The notes under the pieces are model-generated. The model did not search any database, was not told the DNA's origin, and worked only from the letters and a program-made list of their open reading frames with translations. Made by a program: the position numbers and the translations under genes. Shown here piece after piece: positions 36,154-44,293 of a stretch of 64,000 bases of DNA. Position 1 is the first letter of the stretch, and each line of letters starts with the position of its first letter. Source of the DNA: Cacconaster sp045641345 (GTDB lineage: Bacteria > Bacteroidota > Bacteroidia > Bacteroidales > UBA932); the NCBI GenBank assembly GCA_045641345.1, contig JAZUGR010000031.1, positions 1-64,000 on the forward strand. Direction: 5' to 3'.

Positions 36154-38427
36154 TCACTTTTCCCAACCACCGGTTGTGTAGTCAAGTTCCTGAGTGTCCG
36201 AGCTGGCCGCTCCATCGGTTCCGTCAGGATTGATGAGGCTGTAGCAGATGGTATAGGGGATGCCGTTGAGCACCGCGGTCTTGCCGGAATACTTGAAATA
36301 TTCTCCATCAGGACTGTATGTGGCCTTTTTGGCGGTGACCGTTGTGGCGCACATCACGCTGACATACCACACGCCCGGCTCAAGTTTTCTGGTGCGGAAA
36401 TTCTTGTTGCTCCCGGAATTGCAGAGCACATATTCCGAATCGCTGATCCAGGCCAGAGCGCCCTTTCTCATAGCGAGGTACAGATCCACACCCGGAACGC
36501 TGCAGGTAAGATTCAGCTTGACGCCGTTGTCTGTATCGGGGACTTCTATCTTGAAATGATGGTACTGGCGGTCGCCTATCGCGGTGTATGCGGGGTCGGC
36601 GTCACTTGTTTTCCTATTCATTACACGAGCCTCGCCGGCGACAAGTTCACCCTTGACCTCGACATCGCCCGGATAATCCGAAGCATAGCGCAGGAACGAT
36701 GCCATCAGGTCGCGGCGTTCACCGCTGGTCACGCCTTCGGGGTGGGAGCCGCAATCCACGATTCTACCGGTAGCGGCATCTTTCTTGTAGCTCCAGACGC
36801 AGGTCTTGTTGTGCATCGCCGAAGTGTCGCATTTGTATTTGTGATCCTCCGGATGGTCCTTGCCCTGATCCTCCTTGGGGAAATGGTATACCGCCAGGAC
36901 TTCGGTCCCTTCGGGAGCGCGGCAGGCACCCTCGTCCAGCATATACGGACCGCCGTTGTGACGGACACCGTTTACCATCATATCCCCTCCGAAATCATAA
37001 TATTTCAGCAGCGGGCTACCCTCGACCAACCTTACCCTGTGTTCCACATCCTCAAGCGTACTGCCCTTTTCAACACCGTTTTCATCCAGCCATTTGTCCT
37101 TTACATAGGCGGTATAGCCCGGCCATATGTGGAGGAAATTCACGTTCGTGGCAGGAGTGGTCGAAGTGGAGGAAGCCCTGGCGATGCAGGTCAGGAATGC
37201 ACCCGCACAGGTGCCTACATAGGTGCCTCCATGGGCTACGAAATCGTTGTAGCGGGAACGGCCCGTCGCTTCGAGTGAAGCTCCGTGATTGGTTGACTTG
37301 CCACCGTTCATATACACGCAGCGGAAGCGTGGCTCCCCGTCGGGATAGAGCAAAATGCCGTTCTCGTCGGTTTCCGTACCCTGTATCAGCCCTCTCTGGA
37401 CAATCGTATCGGTTGCATTGAGTTTGCCGGGTTCCGACCCGCTGTGGGCATTGGAGGCGAAATACTCCCACTGCCATCCGATATAATCCGCCGCAGGCAG
37501 CGTTTTGCGGGAAGTGAGGTGGATTCCACCATCCATAAAGAGATCCTTGTAATATCCTCTGGCAATGACATTGGCTGATTCGGAATTTTCCGTAACCGTG
37601 ATTTCGGGCATCTCCAGCACAGAGGAGCGTACCATAGTGTTGTCTGAAACCGTTTGCAGGAAAGAGTATGCCGCACCGTTTTTGTCGTACACGGTAATTG
37701 AAAATCCGTGGCCGAATACGCCGGCAGGGACGGCTACATAGAAACATTGTGCCTTGGAAGTAAGGGTTACGGGGCTTTCAAGATTGAGGACAATGGTGTT
37801 TCCGCCATCTGTAATCTCGACTTGAGGGTTGGTCATATCGAGGCCGACAAAGCAGTTGCCCCACATCCGGCAGCCCATCAGATCGTGCACCGCAAGTTTC
37901 GATATTGTGGCCGTGCCCTTCAGGGCCAGCTTCAGCACACCGCCCAGATTGCGGAAATACAGAGTGCCCGACGCCGAGTTCATGGATGCCACGGACGGGA
38001 ATGCGCCGCAAACCATATTGCCCAAGCCACCTTTCTGCTCGGCAGGGGTCGGGAAGAAAATCCTGTCACCGGCAAGGGTTATGTTTTCGTCGTACGGGTA
38101 AACGGCATAATATGGAGCCGTACCTTTCGCCGTACCGGTAAAGGTGGCCGCCGAACTGCCTGCACCGGAGGTGAGGGTGAACTTGGCCACCTCACCATCG
38201 CTGCTCACCAGGGCAAACGAGTCCCCCGAGCTCCACACCACCGACTTGCCGTCACCGCCAATCTGGGTCCTGCCGATGGACGGCGTTTCGATCACGGCCT
38301 CTATGGCATCCTTGCCATATATTACAGCGCCTTCCGTATCCGTGGCGCTCCCTTCGTTGACCTTTGCGCAGGAAACGGAAAAAATGCAACCTGCGACAAA
38401 CGAATAAAACAATATTGCCTTTTTCAT
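36154..38427 (-). CDS. exported lipoprotein: fimbrillin-like domain + class I GATase-like domain + PPC-like domain
   Basis: The 757-residue protein has a lipoprotein signal (lipobox FSVSC, Cys20). A fimbrillin-like region (about 40-275; VIYGKDAIEA, VWSSGDSFALV, YYAVYPYDE) resembles Bacteroidota Mfa/FimA-type surface proteins. The amidotransferase-like domain (about 290-580) has nucleophile elbow GTCAGA (Cys407) and catalytic HPE (His562, Glu564). A C-terminal beta-sandwich (about 617-735) resembles the PPC domain. Its second half is paralogous to the gene at 40072. The GATase-like part resembles the BPL_N group (biotin-protein-ligase N-terminal-like), whose exported members have no known reaction. 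The ATG at 38427 opens the signal peptide. It diverges from the serine hydrolase gene with back-to-back promoters. Confidence 0.75.
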   Translation of the reverse strand: MKKAILFYSFVAGCIFSVSCAKVNEGSATDTEGAVIYGKDAIEAVIETPSIGRTQIGGDGKSVVWSSGDSFALVSSDGEVAKFTLTSGAGSSAATFTGTAKGTAPYYAVYPYDENITLAGDRIFFPTPAEQKGGLGNMVCGAFPSVASMNSASGTLYFRNLGGVLKLALKGTATISKLAVHDLMGCRMWGNCFVGLDMTNPQVEITDGGNTIVLNLESPVTLTSKAQCFYVAVPAGVFGHGFSITVYDKNGAAYSFLQTVSDNTMVRSSVLEMPEITVTENSESANVIARGYYKDLFMDGGIHLTSRKTLPAADYIGWQWEYFASNAHSGSEPGKLNATDTIVQRGLIQGTETDENGILLYPDGEPRFRCVYMNGGKSTNHGASLEATGRSRYNDFVAHGGTYVGTCAGAFLTCIARASSTSTTPATNVNFLHIWPGYTAYVKDKWLDENGVEKGSTLEDVEHRVRLVEGSPLLKYYDFGGDMMVNGVRHNGGPYMLDEGACRAPEGTEVLAVYHFPKEDQGKDHPEDHKYKCDTSAMHNKTCVWSYKKDAATGRIVDCGSHPEGVTSGERRDLMASFLRYASDYPGDVEVKGELVAGEARVMNRKTSDADPAYTAIGDRQYHHFKIEVPDTDNGVKLNLTCSVPGVDLYLAMRKGALAWISDSEYVLCNSGSNKNFRTRKLEPGVWYVSVMCATTVTAKKATYSPDGEYFKYSGKTAVLNGIPYTICYSLINPDGTDGAASSDTQELDYTTGGWEK

Positions 38428-38473
38428 AAATCTTAAAACATCCCGGCCCTGACCTGCCGGCTCGGGTAACCGG

Positions 38474-38481
38474 CAAAGATA
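38474..38481 (-). promoter_or_regulatory. -7 box of the fimbrillin-GATase lipoprotein gene
   Basis: TATCTTTG on the minus strand lies 47 bases upstream of the ATG at 38427 and 12 bases from the divergent -7 box of the serine hydrolase gene. Confidence 0.55.
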
Positions 38482-38493
38482 AAAATTATTTCC

Positions 38494-38501
38494 TAATTTT
38501 G
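38494..38501 (+). promoter_or_regulatory. -7 box of the serine hydrolase/GATase pair
   Basis: TAATTTTG on the plus strand, 24 bases before the start at 38525; back to back with the box of the fimbrillin-GATase gene. Confidence 0.55.
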
Positions 38502-38524
38502 CCGTATCGGTATATTCCTGCAAG

Positions 38525-40048
38525 ATGAAACGGATCCTTTTCTTCGCCTTTATTCTATTCTTCTGCCAGACGGCCTATTGCACCGAAGAAACAAGTTTCG
38601 CGTCTGAAATCGACAAGTGTGCCGCCAAAGTCCGCAATGACTGGAATATCCCGGGATTCAGCCTCACGGTAATGCACGAAGGGAAGACAGTCCTCTCCAA
38701 GGGATATGGCGTAAAGACCAAGGGGGGATCCGCTCCGGTTGACGGGGCCACCGTGTATCAGATCGGATCTGTATCCAAGTCCTTCACCGCCGCCCTGATG
38801 GCCATGATGGTGGACGAAGGCAAAGTGAGGTGGGACGACCGCGTCAAGGACATTCTGCCGGATTTCGAGCTTTACGACAAGGCCGTGGAGAACGACCTCC
38901 GCGTATCCGATATAATGACACACCGGATGGGATTCCGCAGCCAGGCTCTCACATATGCTCCCAATGTCGGATACGACACCGACGACGTTTACCGGATGCT
39001 GTCACTCCTCAAACCGGAATATCCTTTCCGCGACGGGATGCACTACAACAATATGACGTTCATAATCGCTCAGAAAATCATAGAAAAGGTGAGCGGCCTT
39101 TCGTGGGAGGATAACCTCAACTGCCGCATTTTCGCACCTCTGGGTATGGGGTCCGCCTCCTGTGGAGGACCCGGATTCGAATCGGCGGAGAATGTGGCAT
39201 CCCCCCACAACATGTATTCGGTAAAGGACTCCATCCGATGCTCGCCAATCAGGGGCGAGGGGCGCGCCCTCCACTGGCTTTCGGTGGTGGGACCCGCCGG
39301 TGGCATCAACTGCAGCTCGAAAGACCTTGCCAGATGGGCGCAGTTCCATCTTGATGACGGAGTGGCGGCAGGTCGCCGCCTGATATCCTCCAACCAGATG
39401 GGATACCTCCACAGCGGAGTGGCAATTTCGGCCATAACAGACGAAAAAATAACAATCTACGGCCATTGCTGGTACATCGAACAGACCGAAAGCTGTCGCA
39501 TATACTATCACACCGGCACCACCTGGGGGCAGGCGGCGCTGTGTGTCTGGGTCCCCTCGCTGAACCTGAGCTTTGCAATGCTTTTTGGCTCGGACGTGCC
39601 GTCCAATCCGCGCTTCGCCCTGATGAGGAGCATCGTCGACATTTACAGCGGGGCGCCGAAGAGGGACTACAGCAAGGAAGAAAAAAACAAATGGCTGCAC
39701 CGCAGGGGCGGCTCCTCCGGAAAATCAGGATTCACGTACCAGTACGGTTCCGCGGTACATCCCGCGAAGGACATTTGCGGAAAATACACCAAGGAAGCCC
39801 CTTTCGGGGATGCTGAAATCTCCACAAAGAACGGCAGACTCTACATAACGATAGGGAGATATGGCTGGCGACATCCCCTGTCGCACCTGAAGGGCAACAC
39901 ATATTTCTTCTATTCCGACGGACACCGCTTCCCGGTCCGTTTCAAATTCTCTGCCGGAGGCGGTGCCGAAGGATTTGAACTCGACTGGGGCTACGGAGAG
40001 AAATTCGGACCATGGAAAAGGAAAAATTTGTTACCTTCGGCTCCGTAA
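38525..40048 (+). CDS. exported serine hydrolase, beta-lactamase/DD-peptidase fold
   Basis: The 507-residue protein has a signal peptide (MKRILFFAFILFFCQTAYC) and the class C beta-lactamase/DD-peptidase fold. Ser82-Val-Ser-Lys85 (GSVSKSF) is the catalytic SxxK, Tyr174-Asn-Asn176 the YxN motif and His329-Thr-Gly331 the third motif. Enzymes of this fold include D-aminopeptidases, esterases, LACTB-like peptidases and DD-carboxypeptidases. A C-terminal region (about 400-507) is extra. It lies 23 bases before the second GATase-like gene, so the two are probably one transcript. The substrate is unknown; the neighbouring D-aminoacylase points to D-amino-acid-containing peptides (inference). Confidence 0.85.
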   Translation: MKRILFFAFILFFCQTAYCTEETSFASEIDKCAAKVRNDWNIPGFSLTVMHEGKTVLSKGYGVKTKGGSAPVDGATVYQIGSVSKSFTAALMAMMVDEGKVRWDDRVKDILPDFELYDKAVENDLRVSDIMTHRMGFRSQALTYAPNVGYDTDDVYRMLSLLKPEYPFRDGMHYNNMTFIIAQKIIEKVSGLSWEDNLNCRIFAPLGMGSASCGGPGFESAENVASPHNMYSVKDSIRCSPIRGEGRALHWLSVVGPAGGINCSSKDLARWAQFHLDDGVAAGRRLISSNQMGYLHSGVAISAITDEKITIYGHCWYIEQTESCRIYYHTGTTWGQAALCVWVPSLNLSFAMLFGSDVPSNPRFALMRSIVDIYSGAPKRDYSKEEKNKWLHRRGGSSGKSGFTYQYGSAVHPAKDICGKYTKEAPFGDAEISTKNGRLYITIGRYGWRHPLSHLKGNTYFFYSDGHRFPVRFKFSAGGGAEGFELDWGYGEKFGPWKRKNLLPSAP

Positions 40049-40071
40049 ATGATTTGTAAAAACTTTCGATA

Positions 40072-41415
40072 ATGAAAAAACCGATCGCTCTCGCTTTTGC
40101 CGCTGTTGTGGCCCTCCTTATGCAGGATTCCGCTTCGGCGCAGTATTACAAGGACCTTTTCATGGACGGTGGCATCAATATCACCTCCCGCAAGGACCTT
40201 CCCGCCGCCCGCTATCTGGGCATCTCGTGGGAAGCCTATTATTCGGCCGACACCAAGAACCTTTCAATGAAGGACACCGTCGAACAGACCGAAAAAATGG
40301 TAACTTCCCCCGTGGATTACAACGGCTGCCTGCTCTACCCCGACGGAGCGCCCCGTTTCCGCGTACTTTATGAAAATGGAGGAAAGGCCGGCAAGCACGG
40401 ACAGTCACTTACCGAAACCGGTCGGAAGCATATCCGCGACTTCGTCGCTGCCGGCGGCAGCTACATAGGAACCTGCGCAGGCGCATTCGTGTCGTCGATT
40501 GCCGACACCAAGTACAGTTCCAAGCTCGGAAAGTGCATATCGGCCGACAACGACAGGGTCCGTGAGGAATATTTCGCCATCTATCCTGCCAAGACCCTCT
40601 CGACCTGCAAGCTCACAAAGGACCATTGGAAGAGAACCGTTACTACCGGAATGAAAGTGGAGCCCGGATGCCCCCTGCTGAAATATTACGATTTCGGCGG
40701 TGATATGTATATCGACAGCGTACGCCACAACGGAGGATGCTTCATCACCACCGATCCGATGCATTTCGCCCCGGGCACGGAAATCCTCCTGCGTTACGAC
40801 TTCGACAAGGACGACGTCCGCAAGAAAGAGGGGATCTTCCCCATCTCGGGCCATATCAGCACCTGGGCCTATAAGGCAGACGAAAAGAGCGGACGCATAG
40901 TGGACTGCGGCTCGCATCCCGAAGGTGTGACCTCGGGTGAGCGGCTGCAGTTGTTCGCATCCTTCATCCTGTATGCTATGGACGGCAACGGCACCCCTTC
41001 GGTCAAAGGTGAGCTCGAAAAAGGCCTTGTGCGCGAGATGGACAAGAAAACCGAAGACGCCGACCCCGCATTCACAAGAATCGGCGACAGGCAGTATCAC
41101 CACTTCATCGTCAATATCCCCGAAGGTGCAAAGGATATCACGGTGACCCTCAAGAGCGACAGCAAGGACGTTGACCTCAACCTTATGATGAAAAAAGGAG
41201 ACTTTGCATTCAGGAACGTATCGACTTATAACGACGTGACTCTCGGCGGCAGCAAGAAACTCAAATTCGACACCATCGAAGCCGGGACCTGGTACATAGC
41301 TGTGGAATGCGCCACAACCGTCACCGAAGTTCCCACCGATTACGGCGTGAAGTACATCGGCAACCTCGAGGTGCTCAACGGAATCCCCTATTCCATCAAG
41401 GTGGACTGGAAATAG
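40072..41415 (+). CDS. exported class I GATase-like protein with PPC-like domain
   Basis: The 447-residue protein has a signal peptide (MKKPIALAFAAVVALLMQDSASA). The GATase-like domain then begins at once with QYYKDLFMDGGINITSR. The nucleophile elbow is GTCAGA (Cys135), and the HPE motif (His282, Glu284) lies in CGSHPEGVTSGER. A C-terminal PPC-like beta domain (about 338-447) ends in YIAVECATTV...LNGIPYSIKVDW. It aligns nearly end to end with the second half of the product of the gene at 36154, but lacks the lipobox and fimbrillin-like part. It is likely periplasmic or secreted. The Cys-His-Glu set suggests an active thiol amidase or hydrolase, with reaction unknown. Confidence 0.78.
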   Translation: MKKPIALAFAAVVALLMQDSASAQYYKDLFMDGGINITSRKDLPAARYLGISWEAYYSADTKNLSMKDTVEQTEKMVTSPVDYNGCLLYPDGAPRFRVLYENGGKAGKHGQSLTETGRKHIRDFVAAGGSYIGTCAGAFVSSIADTKYSSKLGKCISADNDRVREEYFAIYPAKTLSTCKLTKDHWKRTVTTGMKVEPGCPLLKYYDFGGDMYIDSVRHNGGCFITTDPMHFAPGTEILLRYDFDKDDVRKKEGIFPISGHISTWAYKADEKSGRIVDCGSHPEGVTSGERLQLFASFILYAMDGNGTPSVKGELEKGLVREMDKKTEDADPAFTRIGDRQYHHFIVNIPEGAKDITVTLKSDSKDVDLNLMMKKGDFAFRNVSTYNDVTLGGSKKLKFDTIEAGTWYIAVECATTVTEVPTDYGVKYIGNLEVLNGIPYSIKVDWK

Positions 41416-41434
41416 GCAACCTCCCGGAAAACGG

Positions 41435-41471
41435 ACAAGCGGAGAATCCTCCTGGACTCTCCGCTTGTTTT
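41435..41471. terminator. bidirectional hairpin terminator
   Basis: ACAAGCGGAGA (41435-41445) pairs with TCTCCGCTTGT (41458-41468), followed by TTT, between the convergent GATase-like and serine hydrolase genes. Confidence 0.75.
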
Positions 41472-41490
41472 GCACCTGTCTGGTGAATAT

Positions 41491-42699
41491 TTATTTTTCT
41501 TTGAGATACTGGTCGTAGAGGAGATTTACAGTCAGATAGTAAATCTTGTAAACCTCGTTTATCTTGTCGAGCTTGGTGCTCGAAGCGATACAAACGAACC
41601 CCCAGTCCTCGTCAGGGCAGAAGAACATACAGCTCTTGAGACCCTGTGCGCTGCCCGTATGCCCCTTGAGCGTCTTGCCTTCGATGAAACGGGTCTCGGT
41701 GCGGGTTGTAAGGCAGTATAGCGTTCCTTCATCGGCCGGAGTGACAGGGGTCAGAAGCTTCTTGACGCCTTTTTCGGAGAGAATTCTGGTGCCGTTGGGA
41801 GCCACACCGCCATCACGCAGGGTCATCATCCATTTTGCAAGATTGGGGGCGGAGATCTTCATACCGCCGGTAGGAGACCAGCCGCAGCCGTCTTCTCCAA
41901 TCACATAAGTTCCAGCCGCAACTTTCTTTTCGCCGCGGGTCTTGTGCTCGTATGCAGTCTTGGATTTGATGAGCGAATTGCTCTTCTTGTCGTAATTGTA
42001 AAGAGACACGAACTTGCTGTTGTCGAGGGTGTCGACGTTATATCCGGCCTCTTTCTCGGAAAGACCCATCGGACGAAGGATGTGGTTGAGCACATAATTA
42101 TCGAAACGCTCACCTGAAACCTTCTCGATTATCACGCCGATTGTGTTGATGGCGCGGTTGCAATATTTGTAGCCCTGCCCCGGAGGATACGGCAGATATG
42201 CCTTCTCCTTGATGGTTTTGATATCGGTCTTGCTCTCGTCGATGTATGTGAGGTCGCGGTACATCGCTGCGCCGCCGCCATCCCTCATACTTGAGGTGTG
42301 CGAGAGGAGCATCTTTACCGTTATGGGAATATCCGGATAGCGCGGGTTGCGGACATTCATTCCGAGAATGTCGTTGACATCGTCGTCAAGCGAGATTTTT
42401 CCGGCCTCGACAAGCTGCATTATGGAAACACCCGAGAACGACTTGGAAATCGAGGCGATACGGAAGATGTCGTTGATATCCAACGGTATCTCCTTCTCAG
42501 CATCCTTGTAGCCGAAAGCGTTCTGATAGATGACGTTGTCACCCTTGACCATAACTACGGCAAGACCGTTGGTCATACATTCCTCCATATATCCCTTGAT
42601 TTTATCTTCAATCTGGGATTGTGAGAGCTTCTGGGCATCGGCATCGGCTCCGCAAAACAGGAGTGCTGCAAATGCGATTAAAAAGAGATGTTTTTTCAT
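41491..42699 (-). CDS. exported serine hydrolase, beta-lactamase/DD-peptidase fold
   Basis: The 402-residue protein has a signal peptide (MKKHLFLIAFAALLFCGADADA) and catalytic motifs Ser83-Ile-Ser-Lys86 (ASISKSF), Tyr179-Cys-Asn181 and His347-Thr-Gly349. It is distinct from the serine hydrolase at 38525 and resembles the D-alanyl-D-alanine carboxypeptidase/D-aminopeptidase/esterase group. The ATG at 42699 opens the signal peptide; an earlier in-frame ATG overlaps the D-aminoacylase stop. It is the last gene of the minus-strand run from sufS to here, 13 bases after the D-aminoacylase gene. Confidence 0.85.
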   Translation of the reverse strand: MKKHLFLIAFAALLFCGADADAQKLSQSQIEDKIKGYMEECMTNGLAVVMVKGDNVIYQNAFGYKDAEKEIPLDINDIFRIASISKSFSGVSIMQLVEAGKISLDDDVNDILGMNVRNPRYPDIPITVKMLLSHTSSMRDGGGAAMYRDLTYIDESKTDIKTIKEKAYLPYPPGQGYKYCNRAINTIGVIIEKVSGERFDNYVLNHILRPMGLSEKEAGYNVDTLDNSKFVSLYNYDKKSNSLIKSKTAYEHKTRGEKKVAAGTYVIGEDGCGWSPTGGMKISAPNLAKWMMTLRDGGVAPNGTRILSEKGVKKLLTPVTPADEGTLYCLTTRTETRFIEGKTLKGHTGSAQGLKSCMFFCPDEDWGFVCIASSTKLDKINEVYKIYYLTVNLLYDQYLKEK

Positions 42700-42712
42700 A
42701 TTCGGTAATAAT

Positions 42713-44293
42713 TTAGTTCCGTTTGTCATTTCTTCTCAGCACGTGACCGGCAAGGGCGCCGGTGTAATTGTCGTCTTCAACCGACACGACTCCGTTTACA
42801 ATCACATCCTTGAATCCGGTGCACATCAGACCCGGCTCGGAATAGGTTGCGTTTGCACGGAGTTCTTCCGGCTTGAATACCAGAATGTCGGCAAACGCCC
42901 CCTTGCGGAGCACGCCACGATCTGTCAGACGGTATGTTTCGGCCACAAGGCTTGTGCTCTTGCGTATCATTTCGGCAAGTGATATGACCTGCTTTTCAAG
43001 AACGTACTTCTGAATCTTTTCGGCGTATGTTCCGGCTGCGCGGGGATGAGAGCCGAACGTACCGTCGGTACAGGTCATCACCCACGGTTTTTTCATATAA
43101 TTTACAAGATCCTCCTCGTTGGCCACGAACGTATTGACATACGGCTTGTCATCCGCACAGAGTTTCACCACGGCATCCACGGGGTTCAAATTCAATTTTT
43201 CGGCAGCCTCGGCAAGTGTCATTCCCGAGCAGTCGCCTGCATCCTTGTTGATGAAGATGGTTTCAGCACCGCCTCTCTCATATATCATATCAGGAATTTC
43301 GGCCTTGATTCTGGCGAGCGTTGCGGAATCCTTGAACCTTTCGCGCAGCCCCTGCACACCTCCGTCGCGGGCCCACGACGGGGTCAGGGCCGACGACATC
43401 CTCAGCCCGGAGGCAAGATACGGGTACTGGTCGGCGGTGACCTTGAGCCCCTCGGCCTGATATTTCTCTATTATGTTGATAATGCTGTCGGAGCGGTGCC
43501 ACACACTCTTGCCAAGACACTTGATATGTGAGATGTTGACCTGCACACCGGCCTGGCGGCCTATTTCAAGAGCTTCCACTATCGAATTGTAGAGGCCTAT
43601 GCCATCCTTGTTCTCATTGCGGACGTGGGTTGTATAGATACCTCCTTCCCCTGCCATGGAACGGCAGAGTTCCACCACTTCGCGGCCGTCGGAAAAACAT
43701 CCCGGCACATAATAGAGACCCGACGACAACCCGAGGCTTCCCTCCTGCATCTCCTTTGCAAGAAGTGCCTTCATCGCAGCGATTTCCTCATCGGTTGCAA
43801 ATCGGTTTTCATCTCCCATAACCTGATGGCGGATGGTGTTATGCCCGGTGAAGCTGGCCACGTTGGGCCCTATGCCCTGCTGCCGGAGGGTCGCAAAAAA
43901 CTCTCCGATAGGATAGTGGCTCCCGCCGCACTGCCCTGGAATCATTGACGTAACCCCCATCCTCAAATATGATTCACACGCTTTTTCCTCAAGCAGTACG
44001 TTTTCCTGATGGTTATGAGGGTCTATGAACCCGGGACATACCACATATCCCGTGGCATCGATCGTCTTGTGTGCCCTGCATTTCGATGCGATATCGGCCC
44101 GCGCCTCTCCCATATACACAATCCTCTCGCCTACAACGGCAATATCCGCCACCTGCGGAGAATCGTTGACCCCGTCGTATACGGTTCCACCCACGATAAG
44201 GATATCGGCCTGCGACGGAATCCCGTTGCAGGAATGGGTGACGGCAGATGCCAAGGCCAGAACCGTCAGAAATAAAATTGTCTTTTTCATCAT
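42713..44293 (-). CDS. exported N-acyl-D-amino-acid deacylase family protein
   Basis: This 526-residue amidohydrolase of the D-aminoacylase/dipeptidase group has a signal peptide with a possible, poorly matching lipobox (THSC, Cys22). The metal motif PGFIDPHNHQ (His93, His95), GQCG (Cys122), ASFTGHNTIR, LGLSSGLYYVPG, YTTHVRNE, SHIKCLG and the ADQYPY block all match D-aminoacylase. Such enzymes remove acyl groups from N-acyl-D-amino acids. Its start overlaps the glyS stop (ATGA), and a serine hydrolase gene follows. Because it is exported it should act outside the cytoplasm. Alternative substrates, such as N-acyl dipeptides, are possible. Confidence 0.87.
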   Translation of the reverse strand: MMKKTILFLTVLALASAVTHSCNGIPSQADILIVGGTVYDGVNDSPQVADIAVVGERIVYMGEARADIASKCRAHKTIDATGYVVCPGFIDPHNHQENVLLEEKACESYLRMGVTSMIPGQCGGSHYPIGEFFATLRQQGIGPNVASFTGHNTIRHQVMGDENRFATDEEIAAMKALLAKEMQEGSLGLSSGLYYVPGCFSDGREVVELCRSMAGEGGIYTTHVRNENKDGIGLYNSIVEALEIGRQAGVQVNISHIKCLGKSVWHRSDSIINIIEKYQAEGLKVTADQYPYLASGLRMSSALTPSWARDGGVQGLRERFKDSATLARIKAEIPDMIYERGGAETIFINKDAGDCSGMTLAEAAEKLNLNPVDAVVKLCADDKPYVNTFVANEEDLVNYMKKPWVMTCTDGTFGSHPRAAGTYAEKIQKYVLEKQVISLAEMIRKSTSLVAETYRLTDRGVLRKGAFADILVFKPEELRANATYSEPGLMCTGFKDVIVNGVVSVEDDNYTGALAGHVLRRNDKRN

